From the NCBI RefSeq assembly GCF_009649745.1, contig NZ_WJNG01000008.1:1-64000 (forward strand): 64,000 bases of DNA. The letters run 5' to 3'. The DNA comes from Aquibacillus halophilus. Lineage in GTDB: Bacteria > Bacillota > Bacilli > Bacillales > Amphibacillaceae. Below are positions 1 through 8,438 of this stretch, piece by piece (within the stretch, counting starts at the first letter, position 1; the number at the start of each line of letters is the position of its first letter). The position numbers and the translations under genes are program-made. The notes below the pieces were generated by a model. The model was not told the origin of the DNA. It did not search any database and saw only the letters and a program-made list of their open reading frames with translations.

Positions 1-2
1 AG

Positions 3-101
3 AAGACTATAACTCAAGGACCGGGCATCCTATTGCCTTTTTTAAAACACTTTCTAGCAGGTGGTGATAATATTTATGACATCTTTGATCAAACAAAATA
101 A
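3..101 (+). CDS. C-terminal end of an unidentified protein (cut by window edge)
   Basis: An open frame enters from the left edge and ends in TAA after 32 codons. The tail has a GPG turn followed by a hydrophobic stretch and a DNIYDIFD segment. I do not recognise the family. Given the neighbours it is probably another gene of the uronide/glycoside locus, but that is inference. The frame is open from the edge, and its composition looks coding. Confidence 0.45.
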   Translation, partial: KTITQGPGILLPFLKHFLAGGDNIYDIFDQTK

Positions 102-124
102 AATGGTATTTATTGGCTATATAC

Positions 125-300
125 CTTGATGACATTGGGCCTCAGCCTCCTCAGAATCAAGAAGCGATTCTTCCGGGGTCTTCGGACACGCGCTGTTCCC
201 ATAGGACAAGGAGTGCTTCATAGCAATACATCGCACGAAGAAAATCGAACTGTATTTTCGAGGAGTCTACGTATTCTGACTACACTGGTAGTGATGTTCT
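125..300 (+). repeat. Dispersed intergenic repeat, copy 1
   Basis: This copy shares an ordered set of blocks with the reverse complement of 425-640: CTCCTC, GGGGTCTTC, a TTCCCATAGGACAAGGA block, ACATCGCACGA, and ATTTTCGAGGAGTC. It is clearly richer in G+C than the flanks. I know this kind of intergenic repeat from Bacillaceae genomes, but its function is not known to me. Confidence 0.65.
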
Positions 301-424
301 GATTAACGAGGGAAAAGTCCGTGATTGTATGTTGAGGTAATTTCCCACTCTTCAAATCACAGCTATTTAAAATTTGTTGAACTAAACTACGCTAATTTTA
401 ATCTTATCTATCTCCCTTTACTTA

Positions 425-640
425 TTTTTGCAAAAAGATGGTGATTGGAGCGCAGGGCAGTCGACTCCTCGAAAATAAAAACCAATTTTCATCGTGCGAT
501 GTAACGCTGCCGAAGCCTTCCTTGTCCTGCGGGAAAAGCGACGGCTGAAAATCCCGCAGGAAGTGGTTTTCTTCCGAGGAAGTTGAAGCGTTGCCCGCGG
601 AAAGCGACTGCCCGGAGCGGAAATTCACATAGCAGTTACT
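425..640 (-). repeat. Dispersed intergenic repeat, copy 2 (inverted relative to copy 1)
   Basis: This is the longest copy. Read on the minus strand it runs CGCTTTCCGCGGGCAACGC, then CTCCTCGGAAG-like, TTCCCGCAGGACAAGGAAG, ACATCGCACGATG and ATTTTCGAGGAGTCGAC. With copy 1 it forms a large imperfect inverted repeat separated by about 125 bp. Confidence 0.7.
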
Positions 641-709
641 TCGTATTTTACATCAACTGCGAAGGTTAGAAAGCAACAAGACTTACGAAAAGAGCGCAAG
701 AAATTATTT

Positions 710-750
710 AAAATCTAGCTCATCAGTTATCTGATGTGTTAGATTTTTTT
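710..750 (+). terminator. Rho-independent terminator
   Basis: AAATCTA, three unpaired bases, CATCAG, a TTAT loop, CTGATG, three bases, TAGATTT and then a long T run. It probably ends transcription entering from the left. Confidence 0.75.
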
Positions 751-814
751 AGTTTATTTATTTTTTCACTAAAAAAATGCTAGTAATGCAAAAACAGTGC
801 TAGTTGAAATAAAA

Positions 815-829
815 CGCTTACAATATACT
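815..829 (+). promoter_or_regulatory. Conserved promoter box ahead of the first GPH transporter
   Basis: The 15-mer CGCTTACAATATACT occurs here and again exactly at 4161-4175, upstream of the second GPH transporter. It contains a TATACT hexamer usable as -10, and CGCTTACA resembles a cre half-site. Exact conservation in otherwise unrelated upstream DNA suggests common control of the two transporters. Confidence 0.55.
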
Positions 830-895
830 GGATTTAATAGTTAATTTACCCGCCAAACAAATGGGTAATAAAGGAATAAATGATAACTATTAAGA

Positions 896-909
896 TGGAA
901 GCGTTTAAT
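896..909 (+). promoter_or_regulatory. cre-like site (CcpA) upstream of the first transporter
   Basis: TGGAAGCGTTTAAT resembles the cre consensus TGWAARCGYTWNCW and lies between the presumed promoter and the GGGGG ribosome site of the gene at 927. Carbon catabolite repression is inferred. Confidence 0.45.
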
Positions 910-926
910 TATTAGGGGGTAATAAA

Positions 927-2399
927 ATGTCAAGCACAACAATGAAAAGCGGTCATGAGTACAACACAGCAAAGTTATGGCAAATTGGTTTTTTTGCATT
1001 AAATAATACTGCAACAAATTTTTATATGTTTCTCCTAATGTTTGTGACTTACTATGCAACAGGTGTAGCTGGACTTTCAGTTGTGGTAGTCAGTACGATT
1101 CTGACAGCAATGCGCGTATTTGATGGTTTAACCGATCCGATTATTGGCTTTATCATTGATAAAACAGAATCAAAATTTGGTAAGTTTAGACCGTTGATGA
1201 TCATAGGGAATGTTATCTTAGCAACCTCAGTGTTGCTAATGTACAATGTAACGCATCAACTACCGCAATCCTTTCAATTTATTTTCTTTATTTTAATGTA
1301 TGCGCTTTATATTATTGGCTATACATTTCAAACAGCCTGTACAAAAGCTGCGCAAACAGTCTTAACAAATAGTCCAAAACAACGACCATTGTTCGCAGTA
1401 TTTGATGGTGTTTACAACACGTTACTTTTTTCGTTGGGTCAGGTATTCGTAGCTTCCTATCTAGTTGTAAAACACGGTGGCTTTACAATGCCTTTATTTA
1501 CTGAATTAAATATGTATGGAATTATTATTGCCGGTATTTTTACAGCTTTAGCTGTTACGGGTATTTGGGCAAAGGATCGGAAACAATTTTTCGGATTAGC
1601 CAATTTGAATGTAAAAACAAGATTTCGTGATTATTGGCCAATTCTAAAAGGAAATAGACCAATGCAAATGCTAGTTATTGCTGCTGCTACAGATAAGTTA
1701 ACACTATCTGTTCTTAGACACTCTGTTGTAATGGTAATGCTCTTTGGAATTTTGCTAGCGGATTACGAGTTAAGTGGTACTGTTTCACTAATAATTATTG
1801 CTCCAACACTGCTTATAACTTTCTTAGGTGTTGCGTATGCTAGAAAAACCGGTCTGAAGAAATCTTTTGTAGCATCAACATGGCTGGGCATGATATCTTT
1901 CGCTGTTCTAATAGTATTTTTATTCACGATTGATCCTACTACAATATCTTTAAGTAATATGGGCATTGCTACAATCGGATTTTTAATACTATATACGTTG
2001 GGTATGGGCTTCGGTAGTCTCCCATCGGCTATTGTTATTCCGATGATCGCAGACGTATCCGATTATGAAACATACAAATCTGGACGCTATATACCTGGTA
2101 TGATGGGAACAATTTTCTCATTTGTTGATAAGTTAATCTCATCTTTAGCGCCAGCGTTAGTTGGATTTGCTGTCGCTTTGATTGGTTATAAAGATGAGTT
2201 CCCGCAAATAGGGGAAGCACTAACACCGGCTTTATATGGTATGACGATATTCCTTGCATTTGGAATTCCGATACTGGGCTGGATTGCATCATTAATTGCA
2301 ATGAAATTTTACACATTGGATGGCAAAATAATGATAGAAATTCAAGATTCTATTGCCGAAGTTAAAGAAAAAGCAAAAATGGATCCACCTGCAGTGTAA
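927..2399 (+). CDS. GPH-family glycoside/hexuronide:cation symporter
   Basis: A 490-residue membrane protein of about 12 hydrophobic segments. It has the GPH/MelB-family pattern: RVFDGLTDPIIGFIIDKT after helix 2, then KFGKFRP in the following cytoplasmic loop. It should import a glycoside or uronide with Na+ or H+. The start has an AGGGGG ribosome site. A near-identical architecture follows at 4307, so the two are tandem paralogues separated by lar genes. The substrate cannot be read from sequence; neighbouring GH2 enzymes favour a beta-glucuronide or beta-galactoside. A terminator at 2429 ends the unit. Confidence 0.88.
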   Translation: MSSTTMKSGHEYNTAKLWQIGFFALNNTATNFYMFLLMFVTYYATGVAGLSVVVVSTILTAMRVFDGLTDPIIGFIIDKTESKFGKFRPLMIIGNVILATSVLLMYNVTHQLPQSFQFIFFILMYALYIIGYTFQTACTKAAQTVLTNSPKQRPLFAVFDGVYNTLLFSLGQVFVASYLVVKHGGFTMPLFTELNMYGIIIAGIFTALAVTGIWAKDRKQFFGLANLNVKTRFRDYWPILKGNRPMQMLVIAAATDKLTLSVLRHSVVMVMLFGILLADYELSGTVSLIIIAPTLLITFLGVAYARKTGLKKSFVASTWLGMISFAVLIVFLFTIDPTTISLSNMGIATIGFLILYTLGMGFGSLPSAIVIPMIADVSDYETYKSGRYIPGMMGTIFSFVDKLISSLAPALVGFAVALIGYKDEFPQIGEALTPALYGMTIFLAFGIPILGWIASLIAMKFYTLDGKIMIEIQDSIAEVKEKAKMDPPAV

Positions 2400-2704
2400 G
2401 AATTAATTATCTAAATAAGTTAGAATGGAGGGAAGTCCCAATACTAATTGGGGTTTCCTTTCTTATTTGTATATATAAGCTTTTAATTTATAATGCTATT
2501 AGAGGTTGCTTTAAAGATAAAAAGTCACCAAGTGATAAGTGGCATTCTTGTCGTTCTAGACTCACCGGTCCTTATGGAGGAGAAACCTACATAATTTATT
2601 CACAATATAGTGTTCTTGTAAATTAGGAATCGTGAATCTACAACATAAGATTCTAAAGTAATTTAGATGGCTTTAAATATAATAGAAATTAAGGTGAGGT
2701 AATC
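2400..2704. other. Intergenic region with terminator and weak promoter before larB
   Basis: It contains the terminator at 2429-2464 and a TATAAT hexamer at 2678-2683 with a poor -35, followed by the AAGGTGAGG ribosome site of larB. I looked here for a LarC N-terminal half and found no reading frame or remnant. Confidence 0.6.
2429..2464 (+). terminator. Rho-independent terminator after the first GPH gene
   Basis: GGAAGTCCCAAT, four-base loop, ATTGGGGTTTCC (two G-U pairs), then TTTCTT. Confidence 0.8.
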
Positions 2705-3454
2705 ATGGAAGATATTTTAAAGCAAGTTCAAGCAGGGACATTAAGTGTTTCAGAAGCAAAAGAAATGTTAGCAACATATGAGAACTTAGGATTTGCTAAA
2801 GTTGACCACCACCGAAAAAAACGTCAAGGGTTTCCGGAAATAATTTATGGAGAGGGGAAATCTACCGATCAAATTATATCCATTATTCAGGCATTGAAAG
2901 CAAAAAAAAGTGATGTATTGGTAACACGGATTTCAAAAGATAAAGCGGAAGTAGCCTTAGAGCAATTTCCAGAGTTTACTTATAATGAAATAGCAGAAAT
3001 TCTATTCTGGAAGCAGGAAGCAATAGATCAGGAAATCTCTACAAAATATATCGCTATTGTTTGTGCAGGAACATCTGACATGAGAGTAGCAGAAGAAGCG
3101 GCTGTAACAGCAGAAGCTTTAGGTTGTGAAGTGAGAAGATTTTACGATGTCGGTGTTGCTGGGATCCATCGTTTATTCGATAATATCGAAGAAATACAGA
3201 ATGCCACCGTTTCTGTTGTCGTTGCCGGAATGGAAGGTGCGCTACCGAGTGTTATAGGTGGACTTGTTGCCCATCCAGTGATTGCTGTACCAACTAGTAT
3301 TGGGTATGGTGCCAATTTCCATGGTTTATCTGCTTTATTAACAATGTTAAATTCATGTGCGTCTGGAATTAGCGTAGTAAATATTGATAATGGTTTTGGT
3401 GGAGCTTATAATGCTGCATTGATTCATCGGATAGCGCAGAAAAATGACAAATAG
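2705..3454 (+). CDS. larB: LarB, nickel-pincer cofactor biosynthesis carboxylase
   Basis: At 249 residues it matches LarB, the PurE/AIR-carboxylase-like enzyme that carboxylates and hydrolyses nicotinic acid adenine dinucleotide in the first step of nickel-pincer nucleotide (NPN) synthesis. Visible family features are an N-terminal helical part with LGFAKVDHHR and FPEIIYGEGKS, then a nucleotide-binding core with IVCAGTSDMRVAEEA, AGIHRLFD, VVVAGMEGALPSV and PTSIGYGANFHG. The start is ATG with AGGTGAGG upstream. A larC-like reading frame starts 36 bp downstream, so the two probably form one unit. NPN is the cofactor of LarA-type racemases and epimerases, none of which is seen here. Confidence 0.93.
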   Translation: MEDILKQVQAGTLSVSEAKEMLATYENLGFAKVDHHRKKRQGFPEIIYGEGKSTDQIISIIQALKAKKSDVLVTRISKDKAEVALEQFPEFTYNEIAEILFWKQEAIDQEISTKYIAIVCAGTSDMRVAEEAAVTAEALGCEVRRFYDVGVAGIHRLFDNIEEIQNATVSVVVAGMEGALPSVIGGLVAHPVIAVPTSIGYGANFHGLSALLTMLNSCASGISVVNIDNGFGGAYNAALIHRIAQKNDK

Positions 3455-3490
3455 TACGAAAAATACTACGGTATGGAAGGGGTTTTGTCT

Positions 3491-3973
3491 TTGAATTCAT
3501 ATCCGCCTCCAAATCATGAACATATTGATGAACAGATGGTTAAAATGGAAGTAAACCTTGATGATATTCCGGGCGAGTGGTTGGGGTACGTAATGGAAAT
3601 TTTGTTCGAAGCAGGGGCAAATGATGTTTTTTATACACCTATCTATATGAAAAAGAATAGGCCTGGAGTTCTGCTGCAGTTACTATGTTCAAAAAATGAT
3701 ATCGATCAAATGAAAGAAATCTTACTTAAAGAAACGACAACACTAGGTATTCGCTATTACCCTTTAACTGTACATCGTATGGAGCGGAAGTTTATAAAAG
3801 TACAAACAGAATGGGGTGCAGTTACAGTTAAGCAAGGGTTAAATAATGAAGAAGTCTTCCAAAGCTCACCGGAATATGAAGAGTGTAAAGCAATAGCCAA
3901 GCGCCAGAATGTTCCATTGAAAAAGGTATATGGGCAAGTTTGGCAAGCATTAGCCAAGGAAAAACGACTTTGA
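3491..3973 (+). CDS. larC: LarC C-terminal domain (LarC2) as a stand-alone protein
   Basis: This 160-residue protein corresponds only to the C-terminal part of LarC, the CTP-dependent cyclometallase that inserts nickel into the pincer cofactor. Family signatures are EVNLDDIPGEWLGYVMEIL, GANDVFYTPIYMKKNRPG, and a final GIRYYP...R/K-rich segment. Full LarC is about 400 residues. The histidine-rich N-terminal half (LarC1) is absent here. In lactobacilli larC1 and larC2 are joined by programmed frameshifting, but no LarC1 frame overlaps this one. A TTG start at 3491 fits the GGAAGGGG ribosome site better than the in-frame ATG at 3473. A terminator follows at 4046. Confidence 0.85.
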   Translation: MNSYPPPNHEHIDEQMVKMEVNLDDIPGEWLGYVMEILFEAGANDVFYTPIYMKKNRPGVLLQLLCSKNDIDQMKEILLKETTTLGIRYYPLTVHRMERKFIKVQTEWGAVTVKQGLNNEEVFQSSPEYEECKAIAKRQNVPLKKVYGQVWQALAKEKRL

Positions 3974-4045
3974 TTTAATTAAAGATTAACTGGTCAAAAT
4001 TATAGTATAAATAAAAAGAAACAGAATTATAATATTGCTAAAGAA

Positions 4046-4080
4046 GGGGAGTTCCGATTAGGGACTCCCTATTTGCTTTT
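4046..4080 (+). terminator. Terminator after larC2
   Basis: GGGGAGTTCC, five-base loop, GGGACTCCC, then a T-rich tail. Confidence 0.65.
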
Positions 4081-4160
4081 AACTCAAAAAATAACATCAC
4101 ACGAGATTGATGATTATATCCTGTAATTGCAATATTTATCCTTATTATTTTTAAGTTTAC

Positions 4161-4191
4161 CGCTTACAATATACTTATGTAAACACTTTCA
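4161..4191 (+). promoter_or_regulatory. Promoter box plus cre site of the second GPH transporter
   Basis: CGCTTACAATATACT (copy of 815-829) is followed at 4178-4191 by TGTAAACACTTTCA, a good cre box. The identical 14-mer recurs upstream of uidA at 9477. A cre just downstream of the -10 is a usual repression position for CcpA, so glucose repression is a fair inference. Confidence 0.65.
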
Positions 4192-4306
4192 ATAAGTATT
4201 AAACCCTGTTAGGGTTTGGTTTAATTAAAATCTTCTTTCTAAAGTGAAAAAAGAAATTTTCACAAATAGTAGAGGAGACAAGGCAATTTACGGAAGAGGT
4301 CTAATT

Positions 4307-5809
4307 ATGGAGACAGTGAATAACGCAACGAATGAATTTAAGAATAGGGCTAAGCTTTGGCAAATAGGATTTTTTGCATTAAATAATACTGCAACTAATT
4401 TATACATGTTTATCATTGGGTTTGTGTCTTATTATGCAACTGGTGTCGCTGGATTAACTGTTGTCATTGTTAGCACGGTTTTAATGGCGATGAGGGTATT
4501 TGACGGAATCACTGACCCACTTATCGGATATATCATTGACAAGACCAACTCGAAGATAGGAAAGTTCAGGCCATATATGATTGTTGGAAATATTATTCTA
4601 GCAGGATCAGTGCTGATTATGTTTAATGTAACTCACCGCCTTCCAGAGGAATTTCAACTGCTGTTTTTTATTTTGATTTATGGTGTACACATCATTGGTT
4701 ATACGTGCCAAACAGCCTGTACTAGAGCGGCGCAAACGGTTTTAACCAATGATCCGAAACAAAGACCACTCTTTTCTGCCTTCGATGCATCATACAATCT
4801 TGTAGTATTTATTGGCGGACAGGTGTTGGTTGCTTCTTATCTTGTCCCAAAGTATGGCGGTTTCAACAATGGGCTTTTCGTGGAGTTGAACACCTATGCA
4901 GTAATTCTATCCGCTATTTTCACCGTTTTAGCAGTAATTGCTATTTGGTCAAAGGATCAAACAAAATTCTTTGGCTTTGCTGAAAAAACAGTTAAAACAA
5001 AATTTAGCGATTATTGGCCAGTTATAAAAAGAAATAGACCTTTGCAAATGTTAGTTATTGCAGCAAGTACAGATAAATTTGCATTCCAGATTCTAAGGCA
5101 ACCAGCAGTTCCAATTATGTTTTTTGGTATTTTACTTGGTGATTATGCCTTAAGTGGTACCATGTCTCTTGTTACAGTGGTTCCAACGCTAATCATTACC
5201 TATGTAGGAATTGCTTTTGCTAGAAAAACAGGTTTAAAAAAGGTTTTTGTACTTGGAACTTGGGGCGCATTAGTATTCTTTGCCCTGACATTAGGTTATT
5301 TGTTAATGATTGACACAACAACAATCTCATTCTCTAACCTAACCTTTACAACGATACTATTCTTCACCCTTTATACCGTGGGCTATTCTTTTTCTGGATT
5401 CACAGGAAATGCTGTTATTCCGATGATTGCGGATACATCGGATTTTGAAACTCACGTGACTGGAAGGTATGTACCAGGAATGATTTCAACCATTTTTTCA
5501 TTCATAGATAAGGCAGTATCGTCTCTAGCAATTGCAGCTGTGGGTTTTCTTCTGGCGCTAATCGGTTTCCGGGATGAATTTCCGCAAATAGATGAACCAT
5601 TAACAGACTCACTTTTTACGATGACACTATTCCTTTACTTTGGTATCCCAATACTTGGTTGGATAATTTCATTAATTGCAATGAAGTTCTATGTACTTGA
5701 TGGAGAAAAAATGAAGCAAATTCAACAGGAAATTGCTGAAGTTAAACAACATTATGTTGAAAAGGATGCCATACCTTCCCTATCAGATGAAGGCGATAAG
5801 AAGGAATAA
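4307..5809 (+). CDS. GPH-family glycoside/hexuronide:cation symporter (paralogue of 927)
   Basis: A 500-residue, roughly 12-helix symporter that follows the 927 product almost residue by residue in its first half (AKLWQIGFFALNNTATNLYMF, RVFDGITDPLIGYIIDKT, KIGKFRPYMI). ATG at 4307 with GGAAGAGG upstream is preferred over the upstream GTG at 4244, which has no ribosome site. It precedes the GH2 enzyme at 6007 without an obvious terminator, so the two may be cotranscribed. It probably imports the glycoside cleaved by that enzyme. Confidence 0.88.
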   Translation: METVNNATNEFKNRAKLWQIGFFALNNTATNLYMFIIGFVSYYATGVAGLTVVIVSTVLMAMRVFDGITDPLIGYIIDKTNSKIGKFRPYMIVGNIILAGSVLIMFNVTHRLPEEFQLLFFILIYGVHIIGYTCQTACTRAAQTVLTNDPKQRPLFSAFDASYNLVVFIGGQVLVASYLVPKYGGFNNGLFVELNTYAVILSAIFTVLAVIAIWSKDQTKFFGFAEKTVKTKFSDYWPVIKRNRPLQMLVIAASTDKFAFQILRQPAVPIMFFGILLGDYALSGTMSLVTVVPTLIITYVGIAFARKTGLKKVFVLGTWGALVFFALTLGYLLMIDTTTISFSNLTFTTILFFTLYTVGYSFSGFTGNAVIPMIADTSDFETHVTGRYVPGMISTIFSFIDKAVSSLAIAAVGFLLALIGFRDEFPQIDEPLTDSLFTMTLFLYFGIPILGWIISLIAMKFYVLDGEKMKQIQQEIAEVKQHYVEKDAIPSLSDEGDKKE

Positions 5810-5839
5810 CCTAAGCTATGATTCTAGATTGGTTTTGAC

Positions 5840-5990
5840 GCAAGACTAATAGATTGTGACGTAACCTTTTTCCCGTAGGACAAGAAACAGCTTCGTCAGT
5901 GTTTCATCGCACGAGGAAGCTCAGCAGCCACCCGCGGAAAGCGTTATATTGCGTCTGCAACTTTATATCAACTGAGAAAGTTAACAAAAA
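5840..5990 (+). repeat. Fragment of the dispersed intergenic repeat seen at 125-640
   Basis: It carries the blocks TTTTTCCCGTAGGACAAG, TTTCATCGCACGAGGAAGC, CCCGCGGAAAGCG and ATCAACTGAGAAAGTTA. All have counterparts in the two copies at the left edge of the window, but partly rearranged. Confidence 0.55.
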
Positions 5991-6006
5991 CTAAGGGGGA
6001 ATACCG

Positions 6007-8304
6007 ATGAGAAAATTAATTAACTTTAACGAAGACTGGAAATTCATAAAGCAAGATGAAGAAAAAGCCATGGAAAAAACGTATAACGACGAACAATGGC
6101 TAGAAGTTAATGTACCACACACATGGAATGCAATTGATGGAGCGAATGGGTTTGATTTTTATAAAGGTGCATGTTGGTACCGCAAAGAATTTGCAGTTGA
6201 TACTTTAGAGCAAGATAATCGAGTATTTATTGAATTCAACGGTTCAAATAGCATTACAGATGTGTATGTGAATGGACATCATATGGGACAGCACAAAGGT
6301 GGATATTCCATCTTTAGATTTGATATTACAGATGTAATCGAGTTTGGGCAGAAGAATACGATGGCTGTAAAAGTGGACAACACAGTTGTTGATGATGTGT
6401 ACCCGCAAATGGCAGATTTTACTTTCTACGGTGGAATCTATCGTGATGTAAATCTAGTAATTACCAACCAAGTGCACTTTGATTTATTGGATTACGGCTC
6501 TAAAGGTATTTACGTCGTTCAAGATGATGTTTCAAGTGAAAAAGCTAAATTAATAATCAAATCAAGATTAGTAAATAACAAGGAACAAGAGGAAAAAGTT
6601 AGACTTTGGGCAGATCTTTTAGACGCGGAAGGTAACAAGGTAGCATATGGTGTACAAGAAGTGGTTTTAGCAGCAGGGGAAACAAAAGTGGTAGAGGTTC
6701 CGGCGGTCATTGAAGAGCCAACGTTATGGAATGGTACAAAGAACGCTTATATGTATCAAGCAAACGTGACGATGCAAAGTTTTAACGATACGATCGATGA
6801 ACTTAAGATACCGTTTGGTGTCAGATACTTTGAAGTTGATCCAGCTAAAGGATTTATCTTAAATGGAGAGCCTGTTAATTTGAATGGTGTTTCCAGGCAC
6901 CAAGATAGAAAAGATATGGGCTGGGCTATCACGAAAAAAGAACATAAACAAGATATGGAGCTAATTAAAGAAGTAGGCGCAACGTCAATTAGACTAGCAC
7001 ACTATCAGCACGATCAATATTTTTATGATCTTTGTGATCAAGAAGGAATGGTTGTCTGGGCTGAGATCCCATTTATTACGATTATGTCAAAAACAGAACT
7101 AGAAGGAATTAACGCAAAACAACAGATGATTGAATTGGTTCGTCAAAACTTTAACCATCCATCCATTATGTTCTGGGGAATTCAAAATGAAATTCAAATT
7201 AGTGGGGAAAGACCAGAACTAAGAAAACTTGTTAAAGAATTAGATAGCTTAACAAAACAAGAAGATCCTACACGTTTAACAACAATGGCAAACGTAATGT
7301 TTGTGAAGGATAAAGATGAATATAACTATATGACTGACACGATTGGGTATAACAAATATTATGGTTGGTACAACGGAGAAGCGGAAGATTTCGCTGGATG
7401 GATCGATGGATTCCATGAAACAAACCCTAATGTAAGCATGGGAATCTCTGAATATGGTGCTGAGGGAATTTTGCAGTTCCATACTAATGATCCAAAAGTA
7501 AAAGACTACACAGAAGAATATCATGCACTATATCATGAAAAGGTTTGGAAAATATTCTCGGAACGTCCTTTCCTATGGTCAACATACGTATGGAATATGT
7601 TTGACTTCGGTGCCAACATTAGAGACGAAGGTGGCGTGAAGGGAAGAAATAATAAAGGATTAATCACGTACGATAGAAAGGTTAAAAAAGATGCTTTCTA
7701 TATGTACAAAGCACATTGGTCGGATGAGAAATTTGTTCACATTACAAGCAAACGGTTTGTTGATCGTGCAGATAATACCATCACCGTGAAAGTTTATTCC
7801 AACTGTGAAGAAGTAACACTTTATGCTAATGGTGCGAAGTTAGCTACCAAAACAGGTCCGGAACGTATCTTCATCTTTGATGATGTTTCGATTAAGGATG
7901 GCCTCAACGAAGTTAAAGCAGTAGCTAAACAGGATAATAAAGTATTTCAGGATATGGCTAGCTTTAATAAAGTGAAGGAGCCAAATCCAAGTTACGTATC
8001 TCCAGATGAAGGTGGCGGACCAGTAGCTAACTGGTTCGAGATGCCAGACCTAGATGATGTTGAAATTAAAGAACTAACTATAACCGATGATGTGTACTCA
8101 ACAAGTAACACATTTAGAGAATTATTAGACAATACTGAAACGAAAGCTGTTGTTGATAAATACCTGCCTGGGATTGAAGACCATTCTATGTTTGGAATGC
8201 TAGAAGGCTTTGTGGTCGAAGATTTAGCCCAAGTAGCACCAGAACAATTTAGTGATAAGATGTTGTACACACTTAATAAAGAATTAACCAAAGTTAAAAA
8301 ATAA
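6007..8304 (+). CDS. Glycoside hydrolase family 2 beta-glycosidase (beta-galactosidase/beta-glucuronidase type)
   Basis: A 765-residue cytoplasmic enzyme with no signal peptide. It has the GH2 order: N-terminal jelly roll with PHTWNAIDG (about 37-45) and GACWYRKEF, an immunoglobulin-like domain, then a TIM barrel. The acid/base is Glu395 in GIQNE, and the nucleophile is Glu482 in GISEYGAEG. A GRNNKGLITYDRK segment follows. After the barrel come a further beta domain and a helical C-terminal extension (about 680-765, ending LNKELTKVKK). The N-x-K triplet before GL is also present in beta-galactosidases, so substrate stays open. It lies next to a GPH symporter and ends at a terminator. Confidence 0.88.
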   Translation: MRKLINFNEDWKFIKQDEEKAMEKTYNDEQWLEVNVPHTWNAIDGANGFDFYKGACWYRKEFAVDTLEQDNRVFIEFNGSNSITDVYVNGHHMGQHKGGYSIFRFDITDVIEFGQKNTMAVKVDNTVVDDVYPQMADFTFYGGIYRDVNLVITNQVHFDLLDYGSKGIYVVQDDVSSEKAKLIIKSRLVNNKEQEEKVRLWADLLDAEGNKVAYGVQEVVLAAGETKVVEVPAVIEEPTLWNGTKNAYMYQANVTMQSFNDTIDELKIPFGVRYFEVDPAKGFILNGEPVNLNGVSRHQDRKDMGWAITKKEHKQDMELIKEVGATSIRLAHYQHDQYFYDLCDQEGMVVWAEIPFITIMSKTELEGINAKQQMIELVRQNFNHPSIMFWGIQNEIQISGERPELRKLVKELDSLTKQEDPTRLTTMANVMFVKDKDEYNYMTDTIGYNKYYGWYNGEAEDFAGWIDGFHETNPNVSMGISEYGAEGILQFHTNDPKVKDYTEEYHALYHEKVWKIFSERPFLWSTYVWNMFDFGANIRDEGGVKGRNNKGLITYDRKVKKDAFYMYKAHWSDEKFVHITSKRFVDRADNTITVKVYSNCEEVTLYANGAKLATKTGPERIFIFDDVSIKDGLNEVKAVAKQDNKVFQDMASFNKVKEPNPSYVSPDEGGGPVANWFEMPDLDDVEIKELTITDDVYSTSNTFRELLDNTETKAVVDKYLPGIEDHSMFGMLEGFVVEDLAQVAPEQFSDKMLYTLNKELTKVKK

Positions 8305-8306
8305 TC

Positions 8307-8342
8307 AAAGAGTGAGGTTGTGTAATTCGCAGCCTCTTTTAG
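8307..8342 (+). terminator. Terminator after the GH2 gene
   Basis: AGAG plus AGGTTGTG, short loop, CGCAGCCTCT and a TTTTAGTTTT tail. Confidence 0.65.
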
Positions 8343-8438
8343 TTTTGATTGACAGTACTTGAAAGTCCCTTTAGTCTTAAATTAGATTTGGTTTAGGAGA
8401 ATGCAATTAACAAAAATATACAAAGTGAGGCGATTGAC

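Larger units (their letters stand above)
102..926. other. Intergenic region with two inverted repeat copies, a terminator and the promoter of the first transporter
   Basis: No convincing gene is seen. The stretch holds two oppositely oriented copies of a GC-richer Bacillaceae-type intergenic repeat (about 125-300 and 425-640), a hairpin terminator (710-750), a TATACT -10-like hexamer and a cre-like box just before the transporter at 927. A 68-codon minus-strand frame at 422-628 is only the repeat read as protein. Confidence 0.7.
3974..4306. other. Intergenic region with terminator, promoter box and cre site
   Basis: It contains the terminator after larC2, the 15-mer CGCTTACAATATACT (4161-4175) shared with the first transporter, and a strong cre box at 4178-4191. 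A GTG-started frame extends into it from the transporter but lacks a ribosome site. Confidence 0.6.

Noticed and set aside
3-101. C terminus of a LarA homologue
   Set aside because: The tail does not match any LarA ending I can recall, so naming it would be unsupported.
422-628. Minus-strand 68-codon frame (starting MNFRSGQSLSAGNAS)
   Set aside because: It lies wholly within the dispersed GC-rich repeat copy 2, has no ribosome site, and such frames are routine artefacts of this repeat.
2400-2704. Hidden LarC1 frame or remnant before or inside larB
   Set aside because: All three plus frames of the gap contain stops, and none shows the LarC1 N-terminal pattern.
4244-4306. GTG-started extension of the second GPH transporter
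   Set aside because: No ribosome site precedes the GTG, while ATG 4307 has GGAAGAGG at good spacing and aligns with the paralogue start.
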